Source: an uncultured Saprospiraceae bacterium
GTDB taxonomy: Bacteria; Bacteroidota; Bacteroidia; Chitinophagales; Saprospiraceae
NCBI GenBank assembly: GCA_937997635.1
Contig: CALLFA010000086.1
Coordinates: 1 to 64,000, forward strand
Length of the DNA stretch: 64,000 bases
Direction of reading: 5' to 3'
Both the position numbers and the translations under genes were made by a program. The notes beneath the pieces are model-generated. The model made no database searches, was not told the DNA's origin, and saw only the letters and a program-made list of their open reading frames with translations. Shown one piece after another: positions 1-10,579 of this stretch (position 1 is the stretch's first letter; each line of letters starts with the position of its first letter).

Positions 1-119
1 TAACATCTATAGCATCTACTTTACTACATATATAATTAGTTAACATTAATGTCCATATGTTAACTTATAATATATTTAAGTAAATATATGTTTCATAGTA
101 TTTACTTAATTGACATTTT

Positions 120-301
120 TGTAAAGATTATCAAGTCCCATGGGGACTAAATATTGGTAGCCATTCCACACATACAAATCATTGTGCCGTAGGTACAAAA
201 CGTGATCTTACCACATAGTCATGTACCCACATCCCGTACCTAACGGCACGGCAAATGCAACCAATTAATTATACTACCCATATATTGTCCCTACGGGACA
301 C
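120..301. repeat. Cluster of short REP-like palindromes
   Basis: gtcccatggggac (135-147), gtgccgtaggtac (184-196) opposed to gtacctaacggcac (236-249), and tgtccctacgggaca (286-300); no ORF here. Confidence 0.7.
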
Positions 302-483
302 AATTGCATCCCACATTGCGCACTGAGGTAAAGTCTAAGCAGAGAATCTGATGAGTGAGCCAAAGGTTTTTTAATAAGTCGGTAGTATCTTTAGCTAAAT
401 GAAAATCTTCAATATGAAGCTTAAATTACTATTTGTAATTAAAATATATTCGTTTCTAGGTTGCGGCACTCTTATATAAAATG

Positions 484-1935
484 CTACTTCTTCCTTTTGG
501 CCTTAGCCAAATTCTCTGGTGTCGGCGGAGGACCCTCTGGTAAAATAGCTTCGTATTCATGATCGCCTTTTCTCTCCTTAAACTCCGCTTTAATCTCTTC
601 AACTAACTGTGGATTCTCTAACAGATCGACAATTGTCATTCCAAGAGCCTTTGATGCGTGCAACATGCCTTTGTGCCCAATTGACATGCCACCACATGCA
701 ACCACAGCCCAAGAATGCCATGGTGTAAGTGCTGGAGCAGTAGTCACCCCGAGCCGAATTTCAGGTACTAGCCAACTGACATCCCCAACATCAGATGAGC
801 CGCCTCCCGGATGCTCTATGGTTTCTTCAAATGGTTTGATGTTGCCATCCATGCCTAATTTAGGTTTGCCTGTAGCCACTTGAATTGTCTTGGCAAATGC
901 CTGCTCAGATTCTGTATACTCTATGTCTCCCAACATCATCAAATTTTCATGCATTGCAGCTCCGCCAGTCCGATTTACCAACACCTCATGTAATCCTGAA
1001 ACCAAACTAATTTTATAATCGACTCGAGCCATGATAGCGGCACCCCTAGCGATCTCTTTGACGTGTTCATATACTTCAAGCATGCCATCTCGCTTTGTAT
1101 CCCTGACTCTAGTCCAAATCTTTGTTTTATCAGGAACAACATTGACGACATCTCCCCCATTCATGATGTGGTAATGGATTCGCACTGTTGGCTTGATATG
1201 TTCTCTAAAATAATTTATACCTGTTGTAAATAATTCTAATCCATCCGAAGCACTTCTACCATTCCAAGGATCTGCTGATGCATGAGCTGCTTGACCATAG
1301 AATTCTACTATAAAATCAACCAGGGCCAAGGAGCTTTGCACATCTGCTTTGGTCTGAGCTGATGGATGCCAATCAAGACACACATCCAGATCATCGAAAT
1401 AGCCTTCACGCGCCAACCAAAGTTTTCCGAAATATTTTTCTTCAGCAGGTGTACCATAAAAGCGTACCGTTCCTTTCAGTTTTCCAGAATCTATTAATTC
1501 CTTAACCGCGATAACCGCTCCCAAACTCCCTGGACCAAATAGGTTATGTCCACATCCATGTCCACCCTTCCCTTCTTGTAAAGGAGCTTTGGTGGGTTGA
1601 GCTTTTTGTGAAATACCTGGCAGTGCATCAAACTCACCTAATACACCAATGATTGGCTTACCTTTCCCATATTCTGCAATGAAAGCAGTTTTCATTCCAG
1701 CAATATTTCTAGTCACTCTCAAGTCATTCACTTCTGCGTAACTCGCCAACGTTTCTGATGATTCATATTCTTCAAATGCCAATTCGGCGTGGGACCAGAT
1801 TTGTCGACTTATATCGATAAGATTCGTTTTATGCCTATCAACAGAAGTAACTATCGCTTTTTTACTGTCTGTCCATTCTTGCGCTTGTACCATTCCAGTA
1901 AATAACAGACATAAAATGAGGGGTGTATATTTCAT
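484..1935 (-). CDS. M20-family amidohydrolase/aminobenzoyl-glutamate utilization-like peptidase with signal peptide
   Basis: ORF 484..1953; motifs GEFDALPGISQ, GHGCGHN, TPAEE, GQAAHASADPWNGRSA typical of M20D amidohydrolases; start probably the internal MKYTPLILCLLF signal peptide. Confidence 0.85.
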   Translation of the reverse strand: MKYTPLILCLLFTGMVQAQEWTDSKKAIVTSVDRHKTNLIDISRQIWSHAELAFEEYESSETLASYAEVNDLRVTRNIAGMKTAFIAEYGKGKPIIGVLGEFDALPGISQKAQPTKAPLQEGKGGHGCGHNLFGPGSLGAVIAVKELIDSGKLKGTVRFYGTPAEEKYFGKLWLAREGYFDDLDVCLDWHPSAQTKADVQSSLALVDFIVEFYGQAAHASADPWNGRSASDGLELFTTGINYFREHIKPTVRIHYHIMNGGDVVNVVPDKTKIWTRVRDTKRDGMLEVYEHVKEIARGAAIMARVDYKISLVSGLHEVLVNRTGGAAMHENLMMLGDIEYTESEQAFAKTIQVATGKPKLGMDGNIKPFEETIEHPGGGSSDVGDVSWLVPEIRLGVTTAPALTPWHSWAVVACGGMSIGHKGMLHASKALGMTIVDLLENPQLVEEIKAEFKERKGDHEYEAILPEGPPPTPENLAKAKRKK

Positions 1936-2156
1936 AGTATTGCTTTGTAGCAAATTAAGGATTCAGACTCAATTATTCATAGGCTTTGCGATATTTCAGT
2001 GAAAAAGAAATGACATGTTTTCTTACATTTTTACCATGAAATTTGGAAATAGTCGAGTATTAACGAATTTTGACCTTTGATTTTTATTCAAATTAGTGAT
2101 TAGATACATAGTAATAATCCATCTGTTTACGTTTATCATTGGCAAAGATTAGCATC

Positions 2157-4238
2157 ATGAAGTATACAAGTACGCTTATTTCACTCCTCTTTCTTCTTCC
2201 TTTTATGACATTCGGGCAATCGCCTTCTGGTGAGTGGAATGGCACTCTCCAAGTACCAGGATTTCAGCTGGATATGTCTATCACCTTAATTGAAGATAGT
2301 GAAGGTTGGAATGGGACTTTAGATATTCCAATGCAAAAAATCAAACGAATGGAATTGGCTGATCTTTCCATTCAAGGCCGAGATATTTATTTTAGCCTTC
2401 CTAATGTTCCAGGGTCCGCATCATATAGTGGTCAATTCGCAGAAGATTACAATGAAGTAACTGGCACCTTTACTCAAGGAGGTCAAAACCTAGATCTCAC
2501 CTTTACGAAAGCATCACAACAAGATTTAGAAAGAATCATTAGTGAACTCACCGGTTTTGAAGATCTGGTTGATTCGATGTTGATTGAAAAGAACGTACCA
2601 GGTGTCGCCATTGGCTTAATCAAAGATGGTAAAATTCTCATGAGCAAAGGATTTGGCTATAGAGATTATGAGCATAAAAAAGAGGTTGATGAAGAAACAA
2701 TTTTTGCTATTGGTTCTACCACTAAAGCATTTGTCTCTGCAGGTCTTGCTATTTTGAATGATGAAAATACTATAGACTGGAATACGCCCATTAAGGAATA
2801 CTTTCCAAATTTTGATTTGGTAGATGATATCGCAGAGCAAGAAATGACACCATTAGACCTTGTCACCCATCGATCTGGATTACCAAGACATGACCTTCTT
2901 TGGTACGGGACTGAATATTCAAGATCTGAACTGTTTGAGCGATTGGCTCATTTGGAACCAACGAAGCCTTTCAGGACAAGCTTTCAATATCAAAATTTGA
3001 TGTACATGACTGCAGGTTTGCTTATCGGAGAAAAATCTGGAAGTAGTTGGGAAGAGTTTACAGAAGAAGAGATTTTTCGCCCTCTTGGCATGACTAGCAG
3101 TAATTTTTCTGTGGATGAATCAATGAAGACAGATAATTTTGCTTTGCCTTATCGAGAAAAAGAGGATAAACTAGTCCAAATAGATTTTAGAAACATTGAC
3201 AATGTGGGCCCTGCTGGTTCAATAAACAGCAATGTAGAAGACATGTTGAAATGGGTAGAATTACAACTAAACAGAGGGACCGTTCAAAATAAAGAGATCA
3301 TCAATGATTCACAATTTGAGATCATGCATGAACCACAAATGATTGTAGGCAAAGGCTCGAATCCATCATTCAATGCAGAATTTAGTACCGCCATGTATGG
3401 TACGGGTTGGTTTATCTATCAATATGATGGACAAAAAATAATTCAACACGGTGGAAACATTGACGGGTTTAGTGCCTATGTTCAATTATTGCCTGACAGC
3501 GATATAGGAATGGTTTTTCTAACCAATAAAAATGGTTCTCAACTCAACATGCCATTAGCTATGGAATTGACAGATTTATTACTAAACAATGATGCCAATA
3601 TAGATTGGATAGAGCGAGCATACGCAGGCAGTGACATTGAAGACAAGGAAGAAGAAATTGACGATCGTCGAAGAACGAATACAAAAGCTAGTTTTCCTTT
3701 ATCTGATTATGAAGGTGAATACGTGCATCCAGGTTATGGCGCAATTTCGATTGATCAAAAGAGTGGTGTGTTGCACTACAACTTTCATTCCTTTAACGGG
3801 CCTTTAGAGCATTATCATTTTGATGTCTTCCAAGGAGAACTCAATGATTTAGACCAAAAGGTAAATATTCAATTTCACATGGATCAGGAAGCAAATCTTT
3901 CCTCTTTATCAACGATCGTAGAACCTACATTAGATCCGCTGGTATTTAAAAAATTGCCACCAAAGCAAATTGAAGACAGAAGATTTATAACAGCTGTTGA
4001 AGGAGAATACACACTTGATACGCAAAAGATAGTTGTTCGAAAATCTGTTGATGAATTAAAGCTAAAAATTACTGGACAACCAGAATACACTTTAGAACCA
4101 TACCAAAAAGATGAATTTAAATTAAAGGGGCTCCCTGGATTTAGTGTACGCTTCGCTTTCGACAATTCTCGAAGAAATGTCAAGGAACTTATTTTTTATC
4201 AACCTAACGGAACATTTAGGGCAAAACCTGTTGAATAG
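2157..4238 (+). CDS. Secreted beta-lactamase-family serine hydrolase
   Basis: SxxK-type motif (IGSTTKAF), GxxxGY-type segments, HGGNIDGF; class C beta-lactamase/penicillin-binding fold signature, signal peptide. Confidence 0.85.
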   Translation: MKYTSTLISLLFLLPFMTFGQSPSGEWNGTLQVPGFQLDMSITLIEDSEGWNGTLDIPMQKIKRMELADLSIQGRDIYFSLPNVPGSASYSGQFAEDYNEVTGTFTQGGQNLDLTFTKASQQDLERIISELTGFEDLVDSMLIEKNVPGVAIGLIKDGKILMSKGFGYRDYEHKKEVDEETIFAIGSTTKAFVSAGLAILNDENTIDWNTPIKEYFPNFDLVDDIAEQEMTPLDLVTHRSGLPRHDLLWYGTEYSRSELFERLAHLEPTKPFRTSFQYQNLMYMTAGLLIGEKSGSSWEEFTEEEIFRPLGMTSSNFSVDESMKTDNFALPYREKEDKLVQIDFRNIDNVGPAGSINSNVEDMLKWVELQLNRGTVQNKEIINDSQFEIMHEPQMIVGKGSNPSFNAEFSTAMYGTGWFIYQYDGQKIIQHGGNIDGFSAYVQLLPDSDIGMVFLTNKNGSQLNMPLAMELTDLLLNNDANIDWIERAYAGSDIEDKEEEIDDRRRTNTKASFPLSDYEGEYVHPGYGAISIDQKSGVLHYNFHSFNGPLEHYHFDVFQGELNDLDQKVNIQFHMDQEANLSSLSTIVEPTLDPLVFKKLPPKQIEDRRFITAVEGEYTLDTQKIVVRKSVDELKLKITGQPEYTLEPYQKDEFKLKGLPGFSVRFAFDNSRRNVKELIFYQPNGTFRAKPVE

Positions 4239-4299
4239 CTGTAAACAATCAACCCTCTATAATTTAATCTAAGAATACGAGTAAAGTAAAGTAAATAAA

Positions 4300-4998
4300 T
4301 TAAATCCACCCCTCATCTGCAAAACTTGTGTAGCCTCGACTGCTAACAATCAAGTGATCAATTACTTTGATGCTCAACACCTCACCAGCATCCACTAACT
4401 TTTTGGTCAGAACCTTATCTTGCTGACTTGGATTCAAATTACCAGATGGATGATTGTGGACCAAAATAATGGAACTCGCTAATTGATCTAATGCGTATTT
4501 AAAGACGACTTTTGGATCGACTACCGTACCTGCGACACCGCCTTCACTAATCTTTCGTTTTGCAATAATGTTGTTTGATCTGCTAAGAAGAATTATCCAA
4601 AATTGTTCTAGATCTAAGTCTGCGAGCATTGGACCAATGAATTGATAGGCGTCTTGACTACTACTCACCTTTGGATTTACGATCACATCTTTTATCTGCC
4701 TGCGCCTGCCCAATTCTAGCGAAGCAATTATACTTATCGCTTTTGCTTCGCCAATGCCTTTAAATTTCATCAATTGGGAAAGAGATAATTTTCCAAGTTC
4801 GTTCAAGTCGTCGTTAACAGATTTCAAAATCCGCTGCGCCAGACTGACTGCACTTTCGGTCCTTGATCCCGATCCAATTAATATAGCGACTAACTCTGCA
4901 TCAGATAATACTTGTTTGCCATGCTCTAGCATTTTTTCTCTAGGTCTATCCGACTTGGATAAATCCTTTATGGTAAAGTGTTTGTAAATATTGTTCAT
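4300..4998 (-). CDS. radC: RadC-family JAB domain protein
   Basis: HhH-like N-terminus (LMKFKGIGEAKAISIIASLELGRR) and JAMM motif VHNHPSGNLNPSQQD. Confidence 0.93.
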   Translation of the reverse strand: MNNIYKHFTIKDLSKSDRPREKMLEHGKQVLSDAELVAILIGSGSRTESAVSLAQRILKSVNDDLNELGKLSLSQLMKFKGIGEAKAISIIASLELGRRRQIKDVIVNPKVSSSQDAYQFIGPMLADLDLEQFWIILLSRSNNIIAKRKISEGGVAGTVVDPKVVFKYALDQLASSIILVHNHPSGNLNPSQQDKVLTKKLVDAGEVLSIKVIDHLIVSSRGYTSFADEGWI

Positions 4999-5087
4999 GA
5001 AACAATAATACTACTTTCTCAGAACTTAAGTAATATTGATGGAAAGTAAGATTAGTAGGCGAGCGAGAATAGTTACACATAAATAAA

Positions 5088-5771
5088 TCAGAATTGATGT
5101 CTATGCTCATATATTTGCTCATACAATTTAATCGCTTCTGTCAACATTGAATGATTATTAATCTGCTCTCTGAATCCTTCCTTAAGTTTTTCTTTCTCTG
5201 GTGTTGGCAATGGTGATGATGTTGCTATATTTTGACTTAAAATCTGTTTTTTAAATGTATCTAATTGTTTGTCAGTATACTCTGGTAAAGCAAAGTTTGT
5301 TTCGAAATGAGTATTAAACGTTTGAACAACTTTTACTGGTTTTGCTGTAACATCTTCAAAAGAAACTATAAACAATTGCTGTACATAAGGCATTAACTTT
5401 TTATGAAAGGATATATACGCTTTCAATGCTGTTCTGATTTTCAACTTGGTATCCCAAGCTAAGAGGGAAGCAACAACTTCTATCGGTTCGCGAATGAGTA
5501 AAATCCTCGGGACATTATATTTGATTGCACGAATAAGTTGTTCAGAAGCGTGCATGTGATGAGCTATCTTAACAGATTTATTTTTGCTTTTAAAAAGGAT
5601 AAAAAAAAATGAATTACCTGAACGTTGAAAACCTTCAATACAGCAATCAGAATTTGGATATATGATTTTGCTCTTGCAATTTTCTCGATAGTAGTTTAAT
5701 GGAAATAAAAATTTGGAATTCCCAATTGAAGTCCCAGCAAGGAATCTCAGGTTCTTCTCAAATGCATTCAT
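5088..5771 (-). CDS. Sulfotransferase-like protein
   Basis: N-terminal PAPS-binding-like GFQRSGNSFFF, later ILLIREPIEVVASLLAW; start overlaps the upstream gene stop by 4 nt. Confidence 0.65.
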   Translation of the reverse strand: MNAFEKNLRFLAGTSIGNSKFLFPLNYYRENCKSKIIYPNSDCCIEGFQRSGNSFFFILFKSKNKSVKIAHHMHASEQLIRAIKYNVPRILLIREPIEVVASLLAWDTKLKIRTALKAYISFHKKLMPYVQQLFIVSFEDVTAKPVKVVQTFNTHFETNFALPEYTDKQLDTFKKQILSQNIATSSPLPTPEKEKLKEGFREQINNHSMLTEAIKLYEQIYEHRHQF

Positions 5772-6910
5772 GAATCAAGGGCAACATTCAAATCAGCAAC
5801 CAAATCATCCACATCCTCTACCCCAATACTCAATCGAATCAATGAATCTGTAAGTCCCACTTTTAATCTTTCTTCTTTTGGAATAGAAGCATGTGTCATT
5901 GTGGCTGGGTGACCGATCAATGACTCGACTCCACCTAAAGATTCAGCCAAAGAAAATAGTTTCGTATTACTCAGTATGACATCTGCAGCTTCTAATGTAT
6001 TGTCATGCAAGTCAAAAGACACCATGCCTCCAAAATCTTTCATTTGTTTTTTGGCAATTTGATGTCCTGGGTGAGATTCAAATCCTGGATAATATACTTT
6101 CGAAACCTTAGGATGCACTAATAATTGTTCAGCAATTGTTCTTGCGTTTTCACAAGCCCTCTGTACTCTTAAGTGCAAGGTCTTAATCCCTCTGAGGATA
6201 AGAAAACAATCCATTGGTCCAGGTACGGCACCTGCGGCATTTTGTAAAAATCTCAACTCGGCGGCTATTTTATCGTCACTGGTTATGACACACCCGTGAA
6301 TGACATCTGAATGGCCACCAATGTATTTAGTTGCAGAATGAGTCACCATCGTAGCACCGAGATCCAGTGGATTTTGCAAATACGGAGATGCAAATGTGTT
6401 GTCAACACAGCTTGTAATACCTTTGGCATTTGCAATCGCCGTGATTGCTTTAATGTCCACAATATTCAACATTGGATTCGTCGGTGTCTCGATCCAAATC
6501 AATTTTGTTTTCTCCGTAAGGTATTGCTCAATATTGGCAGCGTCGTACATATCAACAAACGTTGACTTAAGACCAAAGCGCTCAAATACTTTAGTTGCAA
6601 GTCTGTAAGATCCACCATAAAGATCATTCGTACATAGGATCTCATCACCTGGATTCTGTGTTTTAAATATGGCGTCCATAGCTGCTAGACCACTAGAGAA
6701 GCAAATCGCATGTTTCCCATTTTCCAATGCCGATAAGTTAGCTTCCAATGCGTGCCTGGTAGGATTTTGAGTCCTTGCATATTCGTAGCCCTTATGTTTG
6801 CCTACTGATTCTTGCACATAGGTCGACGTTTGAAAAATAGGCGTCATTATAGCACCAGTCGTCGGATCTGGTTCGATACCTGCATGTATAACTTTAGTTC
6901 CAAATTTCAT
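5768..6910 (-). CDS. Trans-sulfuration PLP enzyme (cystathionine gamma-synthase/gamma-lyase family)
   Basis: Cys/Met metabolism PLP motif THSATKYIGGHSDVIHG; SLGGVESLIGHPATMTHAS. Confidence 0.93.
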   Translation of the reverse strand: MKFGTKVIHAGIEPDPTTGAIMTPIFQTSTYVQESVGKHKGYEYARTQNPTRHALEANLSALENGKHAICFSSGLAAMDAIFKTQNPGDEILCTNDLYGGSYRLATKVFERFGLKSTFVDMYDAANIEQYLTEKTKLIWIETPTNPMLNIVDIKAITAIANAKGITSCVDNTFASPYLQNPLDLGATMVTHSATKYIGGHSDVIHGCVITSDDKIAAELRFLQNAAGAVPGPMDCFLILRGIKTLHLRVQRACENARTIAEQLLVHPKVSKVYYPGFESHPGHQIAKKQMKDFGGMVSFDLHDNTLEAADVILSNTKLFSLAESLGGVESLIGHPATMTHASIPKEERLKVGLTDSLIRLSIGVEDVDDLVADLNVALDS

Positions 6911-6951
6911 AATTACAATTGTGGCGCAAAATTAACTAAATTGCCAATACT

Positions 6952-7396
6952 TATGCATAAGGATAAATTTTTCGAAGAAGCCGTCAATCAAGCGAAAAAA
7001 AGCCTCGAAGAAGGTGGAATTCCTATTGGTTCCGTTATTGTACACGAGGGTGAGATTCTCGGCAAAGGACACAACAAGCGCATTCAAAAAGGCAGCGTCG
7101 TTCTTCATGGCGAAATGGATGCATTAGAAAATGCAGGTAGACTTTCTGCTCAGGTATATCGAGATAGTACGCTGTATACCACACTATCCCCATGTCATAT
7201 GTGCAGTGGTGCAATCTTACTATACGGGATTAAGAAAGTCATCATTGGAGAGAATATCACCTTCAAAGGCGCAGAACAATTGCTGATTGATAATGGTGTT
7301 GAATTGACCATTCTTCAAGATGAGACTTGTATTTCAATGATGAAGAATTTCATTGAGGAGAAGCCTGAATTGTGGAATGAGGATATTGGTGTATGA
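6952..7396 (+). CDS. Cytosine/nucleoside deaminase-like protein
   Basis: HGEMDA and PCHMCSGAIL zinc motifs; start is the ATG at 6952, not the upstream ORF extension. Confidence 0.88.
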
Positions 7397-7499
7397 TAAT
7401 TTTTAATTTTTAATGTTTAATGATGTCACATAACCAGCAGTTAGTTCCAAAAAATAGGCTATTGTATGTTTGAAAAACGCCAGCATTTTACTAAAACAA

Positions 7500-7985
7500 A
7501 TAAAAGCCCTGAAAGGGCGCTAGACTATAGCCTAGGGTATCACCCTTGGGAAAAGAACTATTTCATAACGTAAGCCCTGAAAGGTCGTAAGAAAAAATAC
7601 AATAAGTCAATAACAAATACTTGTCTTAGTTCAAGAATTTCTTTTACGCTATTCAGAAATACAAAAAGCAATATCTGCTAACGCCCCTTCAGGGCTTTGG
7701 TACAATAACGACTTCACACCAATGGCGTTGCCATTGGCTATATGCTTTGCGCCCTTTCAGGGCTAACACATTTTACAAGTTATTTTATATCATTATTAAG
7801 ATTATAATTGACCAAAAAAACAATTAGCCCAACTGGCCCAACGGGGTTACATCACTAGGATGGTGCATCACCCCAGACAATTTGCAAATAAACAAGGTCG
7901 TCCCCGTGGGACTCTTCGGCGAAACGTTACAATTGCGAGGGACGATGTCCCACGCTTTTGATGACACCCCTTTGGGGTATGGCAA
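7500..7985. repeat. REP-like palindrome cluster with inverted gccctgaaagggc termini
   Basis: agccctgaaaggg/tcg at 7505 and 7573; inverse (c)gcccctttcagggct types at 7683 and 7750; ccaatggcgttgccattgg 7719-7737; gtccccgtgggac 7900-7912; gggacgatgtccc 7939-7951; acccctttggggt 7966-7978. Confidence 0.8.
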
Positions 7986-8007
7986 ACTAAAAAGAGTTAG
8001 TAGCTAA

Positions 8008-9543
8008 TTAATATTTCGCAGACTTCTTACCAGGATTTGAATTCTGAATAAAATTTCGTAGATCATCATTGGCAGCTTTCAGATCATCTCTCCGAAGATA
8101 CATCATATGACCACTTCGGTATCCTTTAAACGATAAACGATCTTGCATCCGACCACTTGGATCTATCTGCCACATCGTATACTTAGCATTAAAATAGGTT
8201 GTCGCGCCATCATAATATCCAGATTGTACAAGGACATTTAAATATGGGTTTTGAGCCATTGCTTGACGAAGATCATCTCTTGTATTGTCATTCCTTCTGT
8301 CCCATGGTCTTACTGGACCAAACATATTGTATTTGATGTCTGTCTTAAACTCTAAATGTTCTCTGAGGTAATAATTTATGGCTGGTGTAAACGAATGTAA
8401 CCATGAGGTTAGTTCAGCATTATATTCAGGTCTGGACCCTGCAACTTTTTTATCGATTCCTTTATATCTAGAATCTAGTCTGCCTACAGTCATACCAGAT
8501 TCATCTCGTAACAATTCTTTCCAAAAATAACTGGTTGGTACATCAAGGTTATGCTGCATGATGTTCTCTTTAGAGATGGTCGTGTAACGCGCCATTTTTT
8601 CTGCACAACTATTTCTTTCTTCATTGGAAATAAACCCACCTTTCGCAAGTGCTGGCATTAAATCATCAACGGCAAATGCTTCCACTTCGGGTAAAACTTC
8701 AAGCAAATCTTTTGATTGTAGATCTTCTGGCAAAACTCCATGGTGCCATGCAGCAGCAGCCATGTATGGCACATTAAGTGCAGATGATAAAGCATTGTCA
8801 GCGCCATAAGATTTGTAGTCGGCTGGAGAGACTAGAATAACACCATTCAGATACATCCATTGTTGGTTTTGTAGAGCTAAAGAAAGACCCATGACTCTCG
8901 TGCCACCATAGCTCTCCCCAATCAAATATTTGGGAGATCTCCATCGATTGTTTCTGGTGACAAATGTGTTTAACCATTCTGCTAAATACTTAATATCCGC
9001 ATTGATGCCAAAAAACATATCGCGGTCAACCTCTTTACCAGATTCAGGAATCGTCCGTGAATAGCCAGTATTGACGGGATTGACAAAGACGATATCGGCC
9101 ACATCTAACACAGAATATGGGTTGTCTTGAATACCATAAGGCTGGACCGGATAGCCTTCTTCGTCGATCCGCAATACTTTAGGACCAGTATACGCCACAT
9201 GCATCCACACTGATGCTGATCCTGGACCGCCATTAAACGAAATCAATAATGGCCGGTCAGCATTATCACCTCCTTGCTTTTCATAGTACGTATAGAATAA
9301 GCTTGCTATCGGCACTCCCATATCATCCCAAACAGGGATAGTGCCAGTCTTGGCTTTATAGGAAATAGATTGACCATTAATAGTCGCTTGGTGAGATGTG
9401 ACAACCGTCGTGTCGATGGGTAATTTTCGCATGTTGCTATGAGCAACTGATATATTGTTTTTAGCTTTTGACATTTGACTTTGTGCAACTGAAAAAAGTC
9501 CAAAAACGAACAATACAGCAAGTATGAAAGGTTTTATATTCAT
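8008..9543 (-). CDS. S10 family serine carboxypeptidase-like peptidase
   Basis: NGGPGSASVWMH, GESYGGTR catalytic serine motif, C-terminal SGHMMYL His. Confidence 0.88.
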   Translation of the reverse strand: MNIKPFILAVLFVFGLFSVAQSQMSKAKNNISVAHSNMRKLPIDTTVVTSHQATINGQSISYKAKTGTIPVWDDMGVPIASLFYTYYEKQGGDNADRPLLISFNGGPGSASVWMHVAYTGPKVLRIDEEGYPVQPYGIQDNPYSVLDVADIVFVNPVNTGYSRTIPESGKEVDRDMFFGINADIKYLAEWLNTFVTRNNRWRSPKYLIGESYGGTRVMGLSLALQNQQWMYLNGVILVSPADYKSYGADNALSSALNVPYMAAAAWHHGVLPEDLQSKDLLEVLPEVEAFAVDDLMPALAKGGFISNEERNSCAEKMARYTTISKENIMQHNLDVPTSYFWKELLRDESGMTVGRLDSRYKGIDKKVAGSRPEYNAELTSWLHSFTPAINYYLREHLEFKTDIKYNMFGPVRPWDRRNDNTRDDLRQAMAQNPYLNVLVQSGYYDGATTYFNAKYTMWQIDPSGRMQDRLSFKGYRSGHMMYLRRDDLKAANDDLRNFIQNSNPGKKSAKY

Positions 9544-9600
9544 ACCTAAATATAAAGAATAGGATTAAAAAACTGAGTGATCCAAAGAATTTAGATCGTG

Positions 9601-10560
9601 CTATTTTCTTGTTAGTGCTCGTTTTGCTGCAGCATACACATCGTCAATTCCCAGTCCATATTTGGTGAGCAATTGTGCAGGTTTACCACTTTCACCGAAT
9701 GAATCATTGACAGCAACATACTCCATTGGTACAGGATTATGTCTAATGATTGTTTGTGCCACACTGTCACCAAGACCTCCATTTCGTTGGTGTTCTTCAG
9801 CAGTCACAACACATCCAGTTTTTGCAATGGATTCCAGAATTGCTTCTTCGTCCAATGGCTTGATGGTGTGAAAATTATACAGATCAACAGTAATGCCTTC
9901 TTGTACGAGTTTTTTCGAAGCTTCCACAGCGTGCCACATTAAATGTCCAGTTGCAAAAATACTGACATCGCTGCCTTCGCTAAATTGGATAGCCTTCCCT
10001 ATTTTGAAAGAACCGGTTTCTGTAAACATTGGCCAGCCCGGTCTACCAAATCGCAGATAGCACGGTCCATCGTGGTCAGCAATTGCGATGGCAGCTTCCC
10101 TAGTTTGTTGTGCGTCACATGGATTGATGACTGTAAATCCCGGAAGCATTTTCATCAATCCGATGTCTTCTAAAATTTGGTGAGTTGCCCCATCTTCTCC
10201 CAAAGTGACTCCTGCATGAGAAGCACATATTTTGACATTTTTATGAGAATAGGCAATTGACTGTCGGATCTGATCATAGACTCGACCAGTTGCAAAATTT
10301 GCGAAGGTACATGCATATGGAATTTTACCACCAATAGCCAAACCAGCCGCGATTCCCATCATATTCGCCTCAGCTATTCCAACTTGAAAAAAGCGTTCGG
10401 GAAATTCTTTGATAAAAGCCTGCATTTTTAAAGAGCCAACCAAATCAGCACATAGACCAACGACATCAGAATTGCTTTGTGCCACCTCGTGAAATCCTTG
10501 TCCGAAGCCATCTCTGGTTGCTTTCTTCTCCACTGCCTCTATTGTCAATATATCTCTCAT
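9601..10560 (-). CDS. Transketolase C-terminal half
   Basis: Pyr/C-terminal transketolase domains (GIAEANMMGIAAGLAIGGKIPYACTFANFA; EEHQRNGGLGDSV); partner gene immediately upstream. Confidence 0.92.
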   Translation of the reverse strand: MRDILTIEAVEKKATRDGFGQGFHEVAQSNSDVVGLCADLVGSLKMQAFIKEFPERFFQVGIAEANMMGIAAGLAIGGKIPYACTFANFATGRVYDQIRQSIAYSHKNVKICASHAGVTLGEDGATHQILEDIGLMKMLPGFTVINPCDAQQTREAAIAIADHDGPCYLRFGRPGWPMFTETGSFKIGKAIQFSEGSDVSIFATGHLMWHAVEASKKLVQEGITVDLYNFHTIKPLDEEAILESIAKTGCVVTAEEHQRNGGLGDSVAQTIIRHNPVPMEYVAVNDSFGESGKPAQLLTKYGLGIDDVYAAAKRALTRK

Positions 10561-10579
10561 TTTTGTTTTGCTTTGTATT

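Noticed and set aside
6812-6951. N-terminal extension of the deaminase ORF
   Set aside because: It overlaps the divergent PLP gene start and lacks family similarity; the ATG at 6952 begins the conserved domain.
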